From the NCBI RefSeq assembly GCF_902764455.1, contig NZ_CACWVY010000014.1, positions 62,001 through 126,000 on the forward strand: a DNA stretch of 64,000 nt, given 5' to 3'. A program made the translations under genes and the position numbers. This DNA is from an uncultured Methanobrevibacter sp. (GTDB lineage Archaea > Methanobacteriota > Methanobacteria > Methanobacteriales > Methanobacteriaceae). Under the pieces are notes generated by a model that was not told the DNA's origin, did not search any database, and was given only the letters and a program-made list of their open reading frames with translations. The stretch's first letter is position 1. Every line of letters starts with the position of its first letter. This document shows positions 52,569 to 59,800 of this stretch, piece by piece.

Positions 52569-52772
52569 CTATTTTTTAACTTTATTTTCTTTATAGATGT
52601 CTTCGATTGGGATATCATCAAATTGTTCTAACCATTCTTTTTCTTCTTTGTTTAAGGTTTCCATGTCTTTTTTATAACATTCCTCAATATATCTGATTGA
52701 TTCATTCTTTTCTTTTGTCAATAATGCTTTTTTATTTTTGATTGCTTGGAGCATTTGATTTGCTGAATTCAT
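52569..52772 (-). CDS. Coiled-coil protein with leaderless start
   Basis: 67 residues, charged helix throughout ([21 protein letters not shown]). The ATG at 52770-52772 lacks a ribosome binding site but lies 28 bp after the promoter motif at 52795-52811, so its message is probably leaderless. A longer reading frame would run through the promoter and is not believed. It heads the replication operon. Its end, GTT AAA AAA TAG, may allow -1 slippage into the PGDYG frame. Confidence 0.65.
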   Translation of the reverse strand: MNSANQMLQAIKNKKALLTKEKNESIRYIEECYKKDMETLNKEEKEWLEQFDDIPIEDIYKENKVKK

Positions 52773-52794
52773 AGTTTTAATATTTATCAATAAC

Positions 52795-52811
52795 TTGGTA
52801 CTATTGTAACA
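52795..52811 (-). promoter_or_regulatory. Viral promoter motif, copy 3
   Basis: TTGGTACTATTGTAACA on the plus strand, read as TGTTACAATAGTACCAA for the minus-strand gene. From the end of TTACAATAG to the ATG is 28 bp, close to the archaeal TATA-to-start distance. Confidence 0.65.
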
Positions 52812-52891
52812 TCTTATCAAAATAAATCTATGTGAATCTTAAAAATTAAATAAAGAGTTATTTATATAATATTATACGGGAGGTTTAGATA

Positions 52892-53212
52892 ATGGATGAT
52901 ACTACTTTTGAAGTTACAGGTATTGTAACAAATCATTTTTTAAAAAAAGAATCTGATGGCAGTCAAATAAAATTAGTTTTAGAATTACAAATGTTTGATG
53001 GGCAGAGGAGGAATTTATCATTTAATTTAGATTATCTTCCTAAATTATTTGATGTGTTTAATTTTAATAATAATTTAAATTTTATGCATTGTATAATGCA
53101 ATGTTTAGTTAGAGATAGGTTTAAAGAGACTCCTTTAGGCACTATGAATTTGTCTTATGAAATTGTTGCTATTAGACATAATATTCATCAAAAATGGTTA
53201 TATTTATATTAA
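52892..53212 (+). CDS. Plus-strand protein, unknown
   Basis: 106 residues. One of only a few plus-strand genes in the provirus, with its own signals: a TATA-like TTTATATAATATTATA about 52859-52875 and GGGAGG 10 nt before the ATG. The sequence is beta-rich in the first half (FEVTGIVTNHFLKKE). It is divergent from the replication operon, a position typical for regulators, but no DNA-binding motif is seen. Confidence 0.55.
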   Translation: MDDTTFEVTGIVTNHFLKKESDGSQIKLVLELQMFDGQRRNLSFNLDYLPKLFDVFNFNNNLNFMHCIMQCLVRDRFKETPLGTMNLSYEIVAIRHNIHQKWLYLY

Positions 53213-53297
53213 TGATGATGTTGAGATTGCTAATCAGGAGTTTACTATTGTAATCAATGTGTTCTTGGCGGGTAAAGAATATAATATATTATAATGA

Positions 53298-53387
53298 TGG
53301 CGTGGGTAGGATTTGAACCTACGCTATCTAAGTGCTCCTTAGTGCCTTTGACACATGGAATCAAAACCATTGCTAGACCACCACGCC
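53298..53387 (-). tRNA. Class II-like tRNA, anticodon uncertain (Leu CAA possible)
   Basis: Acceptor GGCGTGG / CCACGCC with discriminator A, a normal T arm GTAGG-TTCAAAT-CCTAC and a D arm with AGC...GG conserved bases. A long variable arm CTAAG-GAGCA-CTTAG marks a class II tRNA. The anticodon arm is poor: read as CATGT-GTCAAAG-GCACT it gives CAA (Leu) but only three pairs. An alternative hairpin ATGG-TTTTGATT-CCAT would show TTG. 90 nt long. Confidence 0.55.
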
Positions 53388-53398
53388 TATTGAATATA

Positions 53399-53472
53399 TG
53401 GGTGTTGCAGGATTTGAACCTGCATTAAATGGTCTGGAGCCATTCGTACTAGCCTAATTATACTAAACACCC
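53399..53472 (-). tRNA. tRNA-Trp (CCA)
   Basis: A complete 74-nt cloverleaf: acceptor GGGTGTT / AACACCC, D stem GTA/TAC, anticodon arm AATGG-CTCCAGA-CCATT with anticodon CCA, T arm GCAGG-TTCAAAT-CCTGC, discriminator A. All stems are perfect, so it should be functional. Trp is the rarest or next rarest amino acid, which viruses often supplement. Confidence 0.9.
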
Positions 53473-53476
53473 AAAA

Positions 53477-53581
53477 TGGGATTGAGGGGACTTGAACCCC
53501 CGACCTCAATGTTCTCATTACGCTCTACTCAAAATCTGCCGGCAGATTACAACATTGAGCTTCTATCTGAGCTACAATCCC
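53477..53581 (-). tRNA. tRNA-Tyr (GTA) with intron
   Basis: Acceptor GGGATTG / CAATCCC, discriminator A, T arm GGGGG-TTCAAGT-CCCCT, anticodon stem CAATG / CATTG. The loop begins TTGTAA (anticodon GTA at 53548-53550) and continues after an insertion of about 34 nt (53513-53546) at the canonical 37/38 intron site. The intron holds the palindrome TCTGCCGGCAGA. It needs the host splicing endonuclease. The D stem is short (three pairs). Confidence 0.8.
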
Positions 53582-53587
53582 CAAAAA

Positions 53588-53694
53588 TGAGTCAGATGGA
53601 TTCGAACCATCACCAATTTATCCCGCTAAGGATAATCGCTCTTCCTTCTATAAATGATACATCCTACCGGAGTATCATTCTAAGCTATGACCCC
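53588..53694 (-). tRNA. Atypical tRNA with D-loop insertion, anticodon unresolved
   Basis: Acceptor GGGGTCA / TGACTCA (end pair mismatched) and a perfect T arm GATGG-TTCGAAT-CCATC. D stem GCTT/GAGC encloses about 40 nt with a strong hairpin ATGATAC...GTATCAT, perhaps an intron. The anticodon stem TTATC / GATAA has an 8-nt loop CTTAGCGG instead of 7, so the anticodon cannot be set with confidence. Functional state uncertain. Confidence 0.5.
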
Positions 53695-53705
53695 ATAACA
53701 TAATA

Positions 53706-53783
53706 TTAAGGGAGGATGTGGGAGTTGCACCCACTCTTGGCCCCCCGTTTATATGCTGCTACAGTTCCAACGTCTTCCCTTAA
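53706..53783 (-). tRNA. tRNA-like element, weak
   Basis: Fits the spacing of the array (about 11 nt from its neighbour). Ends pair as TTAAGGGA / TCCCTTAA, and a T-arm-like hairpin GTGGG-TGCAACT-CCCAC is present, though the loop lacks the normal TTC. No convincing D or anticodon arm. Probably a decayed tRNA or other structured RNA. Confidence 0.3.
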
Positions 53784-53876
53784 TTATTAAATGATTACAT
53801 TTAACCCATTGTAATCTAATTAAAGTGGCATATTACCATAGGTGGCCTGTGCCTATTCTACACTAATCCTCCTCAT
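53784..53876. repeat. Two hairpins after the tRNA array
   Basis: GATTACA-loop-TGTAATC (about 53794-53817) and ATAGG-loop-CCTAT (about 53839-53857) lie between the array and the next gene, upstream of the array in its own reading sense. Possibly leader or processing elements of the tRNA transcript. Confidence 0.35.
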
Positions 53877-54257
53877 CTAAAAGTTCACATTTTTGAATTT
53901 GACACTAAAATCATCATTATGTTTATCATTATAAAATTTAGGAATATATATCCAAATTATATTTAATTTATAATTTCTTGGTTCGAATAACTCATTTTTT
54001 TCAACAGAAGTCAGTATTACATTAAATTTTTCACATAACTTATTATGTAATGTTTCAGTCCATGCAACAGTATTTTTTGATATGATAACTATTACATCAC
54101 TATCTGTGTAACATAATTCAATTAAACCGTCATTTAATATTTTATTCTCTTTTCTAAAGATAGATAATTGTTCAGGGAGATTATCTGAGATATGAGTTTT
54201 TGGTAGATTGTAATTTTTGATATTTAGATAATTCCCTGGTAGTCTTTTGCAATCCAT
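53877..54257 (-). CDS. Unknown protein
   Basis: 126 residues, alpha/beta, ends in a short basic C-terminus. It is the last protein gene upstream of the tRNA array on the minus strand, so the array may be cut from the same transcript. The motif DVIVIISKNTVAWTETLHNKLCEKF suggests a Rossmann-like strand-helix unit, but I cannot assign a family. Confidence 0.5.
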   Translation of the reverse strand: MDCKRLPGNYLNIKNYNLPKTHISDNLPEQLSIFRKENKILNDGLIELCYTDSDVIVIISKNTVAWTETLHNKLCEKFNVILTSVEKNELFEPRNYKLNIIWIYIPKFYNDKHNDDFSVKFKNVNF

Positions 54258-54285
54258 AATTTTTCCTGCAATAAAATATTATATT

Positions 54286-54693
54286 TTAATCTTCTTTTAT
54301 TGTGTTAATTTCAATAATATTATCTAAATTAATGGCTTTAGCAACTGGTGGAATAACTGTTTTATCTTCAATATCTTCATGCCATTGTAATAAGTTTTCT
54401 TGAATGCTAACTGGAGTATCTTTTTTTACAATGTATTTTTCACCGTTTAATGCTATGAGTTCAGTATCACATTTCTCATAGTTCTGTCTTAAGATTTCAA
54501 GGATTGCAGTTTCATCAGTGAATTCATAAATCCTGTATAATTTATTTATAATATAGTCCAATGCTTGAATTTGTAATTTTAAACTATAGATTGCTTCATT
54601 ATCATGAACTTGCATTGCTTCTTTTTGTTTATATTCTAATTCTGTTTTTTCAGCATCTATAATGTTAATTATTGTTTTTGCTTCAGATTTCAT
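54286..54693 (-). CDS. Coiled-coil protein, unknown
   Basis: 135 residues, helical with heptad character at about 5-70 (IIDAEKTELEYKQKEAMQ, SLKLQIQALDYIINKL). Starts directly on the stop of the membrane-protein gene. No family recognised. Confidence 0.5.
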   Translation of the reverse strand: MKSEAKTIINIIDAEKTELEYKQKEAMQVHDNEAIYSLKLQIQALDYIINKLYRIYEFTDETAILEILRQNYEKCDTELIALNGEKYIVKKDTPVSIQENLLQWHEDIEDKTVIPPVAKAINLDNIIEINTIKED

Positions 54694-55257
54694 TTAAAAC
54701 CACCATCCTCCAACGGCTGCATTGGTACCGGAATATTTGTTGAAATTATTATTTGTTGCGTTAGATTCATCAATTACTTCTTCCACAGTAAGTATATTTG
54801 GGAATGTGCTGTAGAATGGTTCTCTCCAACCATAATATTGGATTTTATATGTTCCATTACATTTTAATTGGTTAAATAAGTCACGAGTATTGAATTTACC
54901 AAACCAAAAATTCTCTTCATTCAGGAACGATTCACCATCAGTTGTTACTAGGAGCAGATCATCTGCACTATCAACAACTATCATTCCTTGCTTATTCTTT
55001 CCTATATTTGGTTTGATTTGATAATCCGAGACAGTTATTATTTTTTCCTGGACGGATGGTACTTCGTAATTGTTGTGCCATGCCATACTTGCTAATCCAA
55101 ATCCTGCAATAACTATGATAACTCCTATAATTACAATAAGTATATTATCTTTCATTAATCCATATAAAGCCAGTAATACTCCCAATATTAATGGTATTAA
55201 AAGATATCCTATTTTTGTTAGTCCTAACATCCACCATGACGGAGGAACAAAAGTCAT
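54694..55257 (-). CDS. Membrane protein, unknown
   Basis: 187 residues with two N-terminal membrane helices (about 16-33 and 37-58) and a soluble beta-rich domain (about 75-187) that includes YKIQYYGWREPFYSTFPNI. A similar layout is found in some phage membrane proteins of unknown role. It probably faces the cytoplasm or surface from the membrane. It follows the HD-like gene by 4 nt. Confidence 0.55.
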   Translation of the reverse strand: MTFVPPSWWMLGLTKIGYLLIPLILGVLLALYGLMKDNILIVIIGVIIVIAGFGLASMAWHNNYEVPSVQEKIITVSDYQIKPNIGKNKQGMIVVDSADDLLLVTTDGESFLNEENFWFGKFNTRDLFNQLKCNGTYKIQYYGWREPFYSTFPNILTVEEVIDESNATNNNFNKYSGTNAAVGGWWF

Positions 55258-55261
55258 AATA

Positions 55262-55768
55262 TTATTCCTCCTTGTTTAAGTCTTCAGCATTGCTTACTTC
55301 AACAATATCATCCAACATTTTCACAGTATTATAATAAGCTCTGATTAAAATGGATGGATCACTTAAATTCAAATATTCCGGTGTCACTCTTCCAAATCTT
55401 CCTTTACCTGCCATTACACAATCAGATATCATTTCAAAAATGTCGATTAATGTTACATCTAATGGGCAATCTGCATTTAAGTGATGTCTTTCTTCGTAGA
55501 TGTGTCTTTGATACCAAGGCCTTTTTTTGAAGTCTTCATCTGTGTGTTCTGATAAGACATCTTCTGCGTATTCGTCGAAGTATGATATTTTTGTGAAGTC
55601 ATGTTTTAATCCGGCTTCGTGGATTTTTCCGGCGAAGAAGTCCATTGCTTTTTGAACATCTTTGATGTGTTCTTCGGTGGCATCGTATAGTTTTTCTTTG
55701 GTTATATCTTCAGGTGCTGTTCGACTGTCAGCGTATTCAGTATTTTTGATAATTATCTTTGATGTCAT
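55262..55768 (-). CDS. DUF5662-like phage protein
   Basis: 168 residues, helical with His/Asp clusters: GLKHDFTKISYFDEY (about 53-67) and WYQRHIYEERHHLN (about 84-97), reminiscent of the HD-like DUF5662 family of phage proteins. The family has no proven activity. The ATG has no ribosome binding site and lies 27 bp past a promoter motif copy, so the message is probably leaderless. It heads an operon of at least four genes. Confidence 0.6.
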   Translation of the reverse strand: MTSKIIIKNTEYADSRTAPEDITKEKLYDATEEHIKDVQKAMDFFAGKIHEAGLKHDFTKISYFDEYAEDVLSEHTDEDFKKRPWYQRHIYEERHHLNADCPLDVTLIDIFEMISDCVMAGKGRFGRVTPEYLNLSDPSILIRAYYNTVKMLDDIVEVSNAEDLNKEE

Positions 55769-55789
55769 ATTATTATGTTTGGTGGTGGT

Positions 55790-55806
55790 TTGGTACTATT
55801 GTAACA
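55790..55806 (-). promoter_or_regulatory. Viral promoter motif, copy 4
   Basis: TTGGTACTATTGTAACA, exact copy of those at 36709 and 52795. The element ends 27 bp before the ATG of the DUF5662-like gene. Confidence 0.65.
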
Positions 55807-55849
55807 AAAAAAAATTTAAAATATGTTTATAGAATGATTTTTTAGATCA

Positions 55850-56203
55850 TCATTCACATATTTTTTCTAAATCACAATTCTTTTTCAAACATTTCACATT
55901 CCATAATCCAATGTTAAACCATGGATTAAGTGGATTAGTGCAAAAACTTAAAACTCCAATGGCTTCAATTTGTCTTCTCAGTCTGTGAGGGCATGATATC
56001 CATTCATCTAATTCTTGTTTAAATGGCATGTCATTTATTTGTTGGCCTAAAAATGTATATTGGTTTTCTATTTCTTTTGGTATTTTATGAGCATCTTTTA
56101 TAATTTGTTCTGTAAGGAAATTAGATTCTTGGAGGGTTATAAGATTATCTTGTTTAAATATTATTTTTTTATGTTTGAATGCAGGGGCTTCCAGAATACT
56201 CAT
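55850..56203 (-). CDS. Unknown protein
   Basis: 117 residues, helical, with three Cys near the end (CLKKNCDLEKIC) preceded by CTNPLNPWFNIGLWNV. Starts 3 nt after its upstream neighbour's stop; its end precedes the promoter motif. Function not recognised. Confidence 0.5.
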   Translation of the reverse strand: MSILEAPAFKHKKIIFKQDNLITLQESNFLTEQIIKDAHKIPKEIENQYTFLGQQINDMPFKQELDEWISCPHRLRRQIEAIGVLSFCTNPLNPWFNIGLWNVKCLKKNCDLEKICE

Positions 56204-56206
56204 TTT

Positions 56207-56881
56207 TTATTCTCCTCTATTTAAAATGCTATTATGATATTCTGTCATTGATGTGAATTTTTCTTTTAATTTAACCTCAATAATTTTATCTGAATAATGA
56301 TGATTAACTGGTTCTAATAATCGATTATCACTATCACAGTTCATAAAACTTCGCAATTCATATCCGCAGATTATATGGTCATTAACTACTAAATCATTCA
56401 ACATATCTACAACATGATAATTTTTAACATTATCAAATACATTCTTAAGTGATAAGTCACTATAACCATAATAGTCTTCCCATCCTTTACTTATTGCAAG
56501 GTCCCAATATTTTTCATATAATTCTCCAATTGACCATGTTTCCCATTTATGTAATGGTTCTGTATTAACTGGGACATTTAAATAAACGGGGGAATGTAAT
56601 TGGATTAATTCTTCGTGAAATTGTTTCATGAGTAACCAATTGTATTCAGTATCTTTTTGTCCGATGAGGTTAACTAAACCGTTAAATGCGTAAACAACTT
56701 GACCAGAATTACTGTGGTTTTGTATTTGTTGTTTTCTTAATTCTAATAATTCTTCAGGTGTATCGTTAGCTAACTTTTTAAAGATGTTATCTAATTCATT
56801 AGAATAATCATGGTGTGCAGGTTTTTCGTGGATTATTACTCTTGGAAAATCTTTTTCTAGTCTTTCAGTCATTATCTTCAC
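56207..56881 (-). CDS. Unknown helical protein
   Basis: 224 residues, helical and aromatic-rich, with no domain I recognise. It overlaps the coiled-coil gene upstream by 17 nt. Ordinary operon member. Confidence 0.5.
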   Translation of the reverse strand: MKIMTERLEKDFPRVIIHEKPAHHDYSNELDNIFKKLANDTPEELLELRKQQIQNHSNSGQVVYAFNGLVNLIGQKDTEYNWLLMKQFHEELIQLHSPVYLNVPVNTEPLHKWETWSIGELYEKYWDLAISKGWEDYYGYSDLSLKNVFDNVKNYHVVDMLNDLVVNDHIICGYELRSFMNCDSDNRLLEPVNHHYSDKIIEVKLKEKFTSMTEYHNSILNRGE

Positions 56882-57146
56882 TACCTATGTTCTTTTTTAT
56901 TCCATTTTGGATGTCTATTAATTCATTTGTTAATACTGTTAATGTATCAATTCTTACTTTTTGTCGGTCAATTGTGGCATGGGAATAATTTCGTTTGATA
57001 TAATATTCTAGTAAGTTTTCTTCTTCTTTTATTTTATCTTTAAATCGGTTTATTATTGTTTGATATATTAAGCATTGTAATTCTTTTTGACATGTAATAA
57101 TTTTAGAATTTTTAAAGAAGTAATTTTCATCTGCTATTTGATCCAT
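56865..57146 (-). CDS. Coiled-coil protein, unknown
   Basis: 93 residues, charged helix (INRFKDKIKEEENLLEYYIKR) with heptads. Overlaps its neighbour by 17 nt. No family recognised. Confidence 0.5.
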   Translation of the reverse strand: MDQIADENYFFKNSKIITCQKELQCLIYQTIINRFKDKIKEEENLLEYYIKRNYSHATIDRQKVRIDTLTVLTNELIDIQNGIKKNIGSEDND

Positions 57147-57164
57147 TGATATAACCCCATTCTA

Positions 57165-57335
57165 TTATCTTAATATAATACTATCAATTACATGGCCTTG
57201 TTTGTCTTTAAATTCCAATACTGGAATCTCAGTATTGGGAAGTTTATTACATTCTACAGTAATATCTTCTTTTTTATAATTGTCAAGTAATGCATCTGTA
57301 CATACAAGTTTAGTCATGAATATTGAATATTTCAT
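57165..57335 (-). CDS. 56-residue protein, unknown
   Basis: ATG at 57333-57335 overlaps the stop of the next gene upstream (ATGA). The peptide is mixed alpha/beta (MTKLVCTDALLDNYKKEDI, IPVLEFKDKQG). It closes what would otherwise be a 185-bp gap in the gene chain, and the coupling supports it. Confidence 0.6.
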   Translation of the reverse strand: MKYSIFMTKLVCTDALLDNYKKEDITVECNKLPNTEIPVLEFKDKQGHVIDSIILR

Positions 57336-57730
57336 TCTTTCACTTCCTCTCCGAATAGTTCTTCTTTGAATTCTTCTAATGCTGTTTTTTTAATCCAGTT
57401 ATGTTTGCTTCCACAACCGCATGCACTTAATTCATATTCTTCTGCTTTGGTTTCATATTCCATGAGTTTAGCATTTAATTTTGCTTTGATGTCTATGTAA
57501 TTATCTATTTGTTCTTGTTGTTTTGTTATGGTGTCTTTTTGCCTGTTGTTTCGTTCTTGTAAGTTAGCATTTTCAAATTTTAAACTATTAATCTCTTGAT
57601 GCAATTCTTTAATATAACCATTTAAATATTCTATTTTATCAATAGCATCATCTCTTCTTTTTTTAAGTTGATGTGTTTGTCTTTGGTAATATTCAAGTTT
57701 TTCTTCAAGAGTCATTTCTTCGATATTCAT
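57332..57730 (-). CDS. Coiled-coil protein with Cys pair
   Basis: 132 residues. Long heptad-repeat coil (about 8-95), then SACGCGSKHNWIKKTALEEFKEELFGE, a small Cys/His patch. Overlaps the upstream gene by 4 nt. One of several coiled-coil proteins in this region, none of which I can assign. Confidence 0.5.
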   Translation of the reverse strand: MNIEEMTLEEKLEYYQRQTHQLKKRRDDAIDKIEYLNGYIKELHQEINSLKFENANLQERNNRQKDTITKQQEQIDNYIDIKAKLNAKLMEYETKAEEYELSACGCGSKHNWIKKTALEEFKEELFGEEVKE

Positions 57731-58152
57731 TTAAATAATCCCTCCGGATGATTTTTAATTACATGATCCATTCCTTTATTAAAAGCTGATTTGTAATCCA
57801 ATTTATTATTTTTTAAATCAACTTCTAATTCATCTGCAATGTCTTTAATTGTGACCCTTAACATATTATACACAGCGTGAATTTCTGCATTCTTTAAATA
57901 TTTTAGTCTTTGAAATTCTGCATAATCATAATGTTTTTGTAAAGTTTCTTCCATTTGTGACTTAAATTTATTTTCTTCTTTTAATTCTTGATTTTCTTTT
58001 ATTATTCTGTTTACTTTTTCAATGAATTCATCCATTGATTTTTTATCATATTCATCTCCGAACTGGAATGTTCCGTAGGTTTCGGGTTCGTCAATGTTTT
58101 TGATTACGAAATCACGATGATTGCCTAAGTTTATTCTTTGGTAATAAGTCAT
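57727..58152 (-). CDS. Coiled-coil protein, unknown
   Basis: 141 residues; N-terminal strands (INLGNHRDFVIKNIDEPETYG) and a long coil. The 4-nt overlaps on both sides show coupled translation. No known family. Confidence 0.5.
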   Translation of the reverse strand: MTYYQRINLGNHRDFVIKNIDEPETYGTFQFGDEYDKKSMDEFIEKVNRIIKENQELKEENKFKSQMEETLQKHYDYAEFQRLKYLKNAEIHAVYNMLRVTIKDIADELEVDLKNNKLDYKSAFNKGMDHVIKNHPEGLFK

Positions 58153-58307
58153 TTTTTCACGCTTTTTATTGCTTCCAAGAGTATCTTCTTTTTTTCTTCA
58201 TTGTCTTGTTTGCAGTTAATTTCTATGGGTTCTAAATGTAAACTATTATCCCATGATATTGGTTCTGTTGGCATTGCTTTGCTTCGTATGTGGTCTTCAA
58301 ATGTCAT
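58149..58307 (-). CDS. Small protein starting MTFEDH
   Basis: 52 residues from the ATG at 58305-58307, which has AAGGAG 7 nt upstream; the longer frame is rejected because it overlaps the 37-residue gene. The start region (MTFEDH) and its leader are repeated in the gene at 58425-58685, pointing to duplication of gene starts. Function unknown. Confidence 0.55.
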   Translation of the reverse strand: MTFEDHIRSKAMPTEPISWDNSLHLEPIEINCKQDNEEKKKILLEAIKSVKK

Positions 58308-58311
58308 TCTT

Positions 58312-58425
58312 TTAACTCCTTGTGTCCCTAAAACTAAAGTATAAATTGTCAAATTCTTGGAAAGCTATTGTTAATCTTTTTTTAGCAGATGTTAATACAT
58401 CCACATCAGAATAAATTTTCGGCAT
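58312..58425 (-). CDS. 37-residue protein, unknown
   Basis: ATG at 58423-58425 overlaps the stop of the preceding gene (TAATG) and the end supplies the AAGGAG for the next one. The peptide begins MPKIYSDVDVLTSAKKRL and is helical with aromatic C-terminus. Accepted for its position. Confidence 0.55.
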   Translation of the reverse strand: MPKIYSDVDVLTSAKKRLTIAFQEFDNLYFSFRDTRS

Positions 58426-58685
58426 TATTCCTTATCCCCTGTTTCCCAGTCTTCAGGAAAAATTTCTTTAAAATAATCACATGAATTTTTGTCAGTTATT
58501 TTTGAAAGTAATGCTACTATTCCAATAATGCTTCCTTTTACACTATTGGCCAGGACAAGATTTCCCTCTTTTTCATGTCTTTTCATAGTGTTTTGATAGG
58601 TTTTTATTAATTGTTCTGCTTCAAAGATTATCTTTTCAGCATCATTTATTAATATAGTAGCCATTTTGTGGTCTTCAAATGTCAT
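58425..58685 (-). CDS. Helical small protein starting MTFEDH
   Basis: 86 residues, helical (NDAEKIIFEAEQLIKTYQNTM). Shares its first six codons and leader with the gene at 58149-58307. Overlaps the upstream gene by 11 nt. No family recognised. Confidence 0.5.
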   Translation of the reverse strand: MTFEDHKMATILINDAEKIIFEAEQLIKTYQNTMKRHEKEGNLVLANSVKGSIIGIVALLSKITDKNSCDYFKEIFPEDWETGDKE

Positions 58686-58875
58686 TTTTTATCTCCTTAA
58701 CTTCTAAACTTACGTGATATTTTTTACCATCTTTATATTCTATCTCAAAACTTCTTTTACAGATGTTAAGTTCTTGGTCTTTATCAATTTCGGATATTAT
58801 GCTCTTGCAAATTTTATTAATGGCGTTTTTGATTTGTTTTTGTAAAATAAAACTATGTTTTAAATCGATTGTCAT
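58675..58875 (-). CDS. Unknown small protein
   Basis: 66 residues: N-terminal helix (FILQKQIKNAINKICKSIISEI) then a beta hairpin (RSFEIEYKDGKKYHVSLEVKEI). The pair looks like a small alpha/beta fold. Member of the coupled chain. Confidence 0.5.
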   Translation of the reverse strand: MTIDLKHSFILQKQIKNAINKICKSIISEIDKDQELNICKRSFEIEYKDGKKYHVSLEVKEIKNDI

Positions 58876-58879
58876 TCTT

Positions 58880-59311
58880 TTAACTCCTTTCCAGTTTTTC
58901 TATTCTTTCTTTATAATAGTCAAATGCTTCTGCTATTTCATAAATACTCATTTTGAATACTCTGTCAAGTTCTTCCATTTTGACATCACCAATATGTTTT
59001 TCCCATTTCTTAAATTCCACCAATTCTTTTTTTAACTCTTCATTCTCTTTTTTTAAATCAAAGATGACAGTTTTCTGTACCGTTATATACTTTGATTGAT
59101 TAAAAGCTTCAAACAAATCTTTTTTTAACTCTTCATTTTCTTTTCTTAATCTTTCAATTGTATCAATTTTATCATTTAATTGTTTAGCAATAAAATCCAT
59201 GTCTGTACATACAGTACCATACAAAGAAACACCAGTAGTTTCTTCAATCAAACATAGATTATTACTTTTCCAATGTTGTTTTTCAGTCATTTTATCATCT
59301 AATTGGACCAT
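58880..59311 (-). CDS. Coiled-coil protein, unknown
   Basis: 143 residues. Starts with a globular stretch (SLYGTVCTDMDFIAKQLNDK) and then a long coil with RKENEELKKDL and KKENEELKKEL repeats. Several neighbours share the 'MTEKQ... NDKIDTIERLRKENEELK' style, suggesting a family expanded by duplication. Confidence 0.5.
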   Translation of the reverse strand: MVQLDDKMTEKQHWKSNNLCLIEETTGVSLYGTVCTDMDFIAKQLNDKIDTIERLRKENEELKKDLFEAFNQSKYITVQKTVIFDLKKENEELKKELVEFKKWEKHIGDVKMEELDRVFKMSIYEIAEAFDYYKERIEKLERS

Positions 59312-59553
59312 TTTTGTTGCAATTTTTTGTCATTGTAGATTATCTTTTCAGCACATTCATCGTATTGACTAACTTCTGATACCCCTAATTCAAAGTATAA
59401 TAAACACATATCGTTTTTTGCCACGTAGTTTTGGCAATTAAGATGTACATTCTCTTTACAGTTATCACATTCACCTTTATCGGATTTGTTCTTACAGTAC
59501 AACTTGTTCCCTTCTTCAAACCGGTATTCACAATCTTTGAAAATAATACTCAT
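59299..59553 (-). CDS. Cys-rich small protein
   Basis: 84 residues with eight Cys (FKDCEY, YCKN, ECDNCKEN, NCQNY, DMCLLYFE, ECAEK). Probable zinc-binding domain, resembling small zinc proteins elsewhere in this provirus. Overlaps its neighbours by 4 and 13 nt. Confidence 0.55.
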   Translation of the reverse strand: MSIIFKDCEYRFEEGNKLYCKNKSDKGECDNCKENVHLNCQNYVAKNDMCLLYFELGVSEVSQYDECAEKIIYNDKKLQQKWSN

Positions 59554-59798
59554 TCTAAATCCAACTCCACTTCTTCAATTAATAATTCAAAATCATGCTT
59601 TTCAAAACCATAATATTTCAAATGCTCTGTCATTTTTTCAACTAATAATTCATACCAGTTTAACTTATCAACAACTTGTTCAGCACCATCTAAAGGATAT
59701 AATATAATTTCACTATCAAATGATGTTTTTAATTCTTCTTCGTTGTCTATTAAAGTTAAACAATCGTTTTCTTTATCTTCTTGTGTTTCATATCTCAT
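59550..59798 (-). CDS. Acidic small protein, unknown
   Basis: 82 residues, strongly acidic, helix-rich (VVDKLNWYELLVEKMTEHLK). Starts two bases after the stop of the 48-residue gene and overlaps the Cys-rich gene by 4 nt. Possibly a DNA mimic or protein partner by charge alone; unproven. Confidence 0.5.
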   Translation of the reverse strand: MRYETQEDKENDCLTLIDNEEELKTSFDSEIILYPLDGAEQVVDKLNWYELLVEKMTEHLKYYGFEKHDFELLIEEVELDLE

Positions 59799-59800
59799 AT

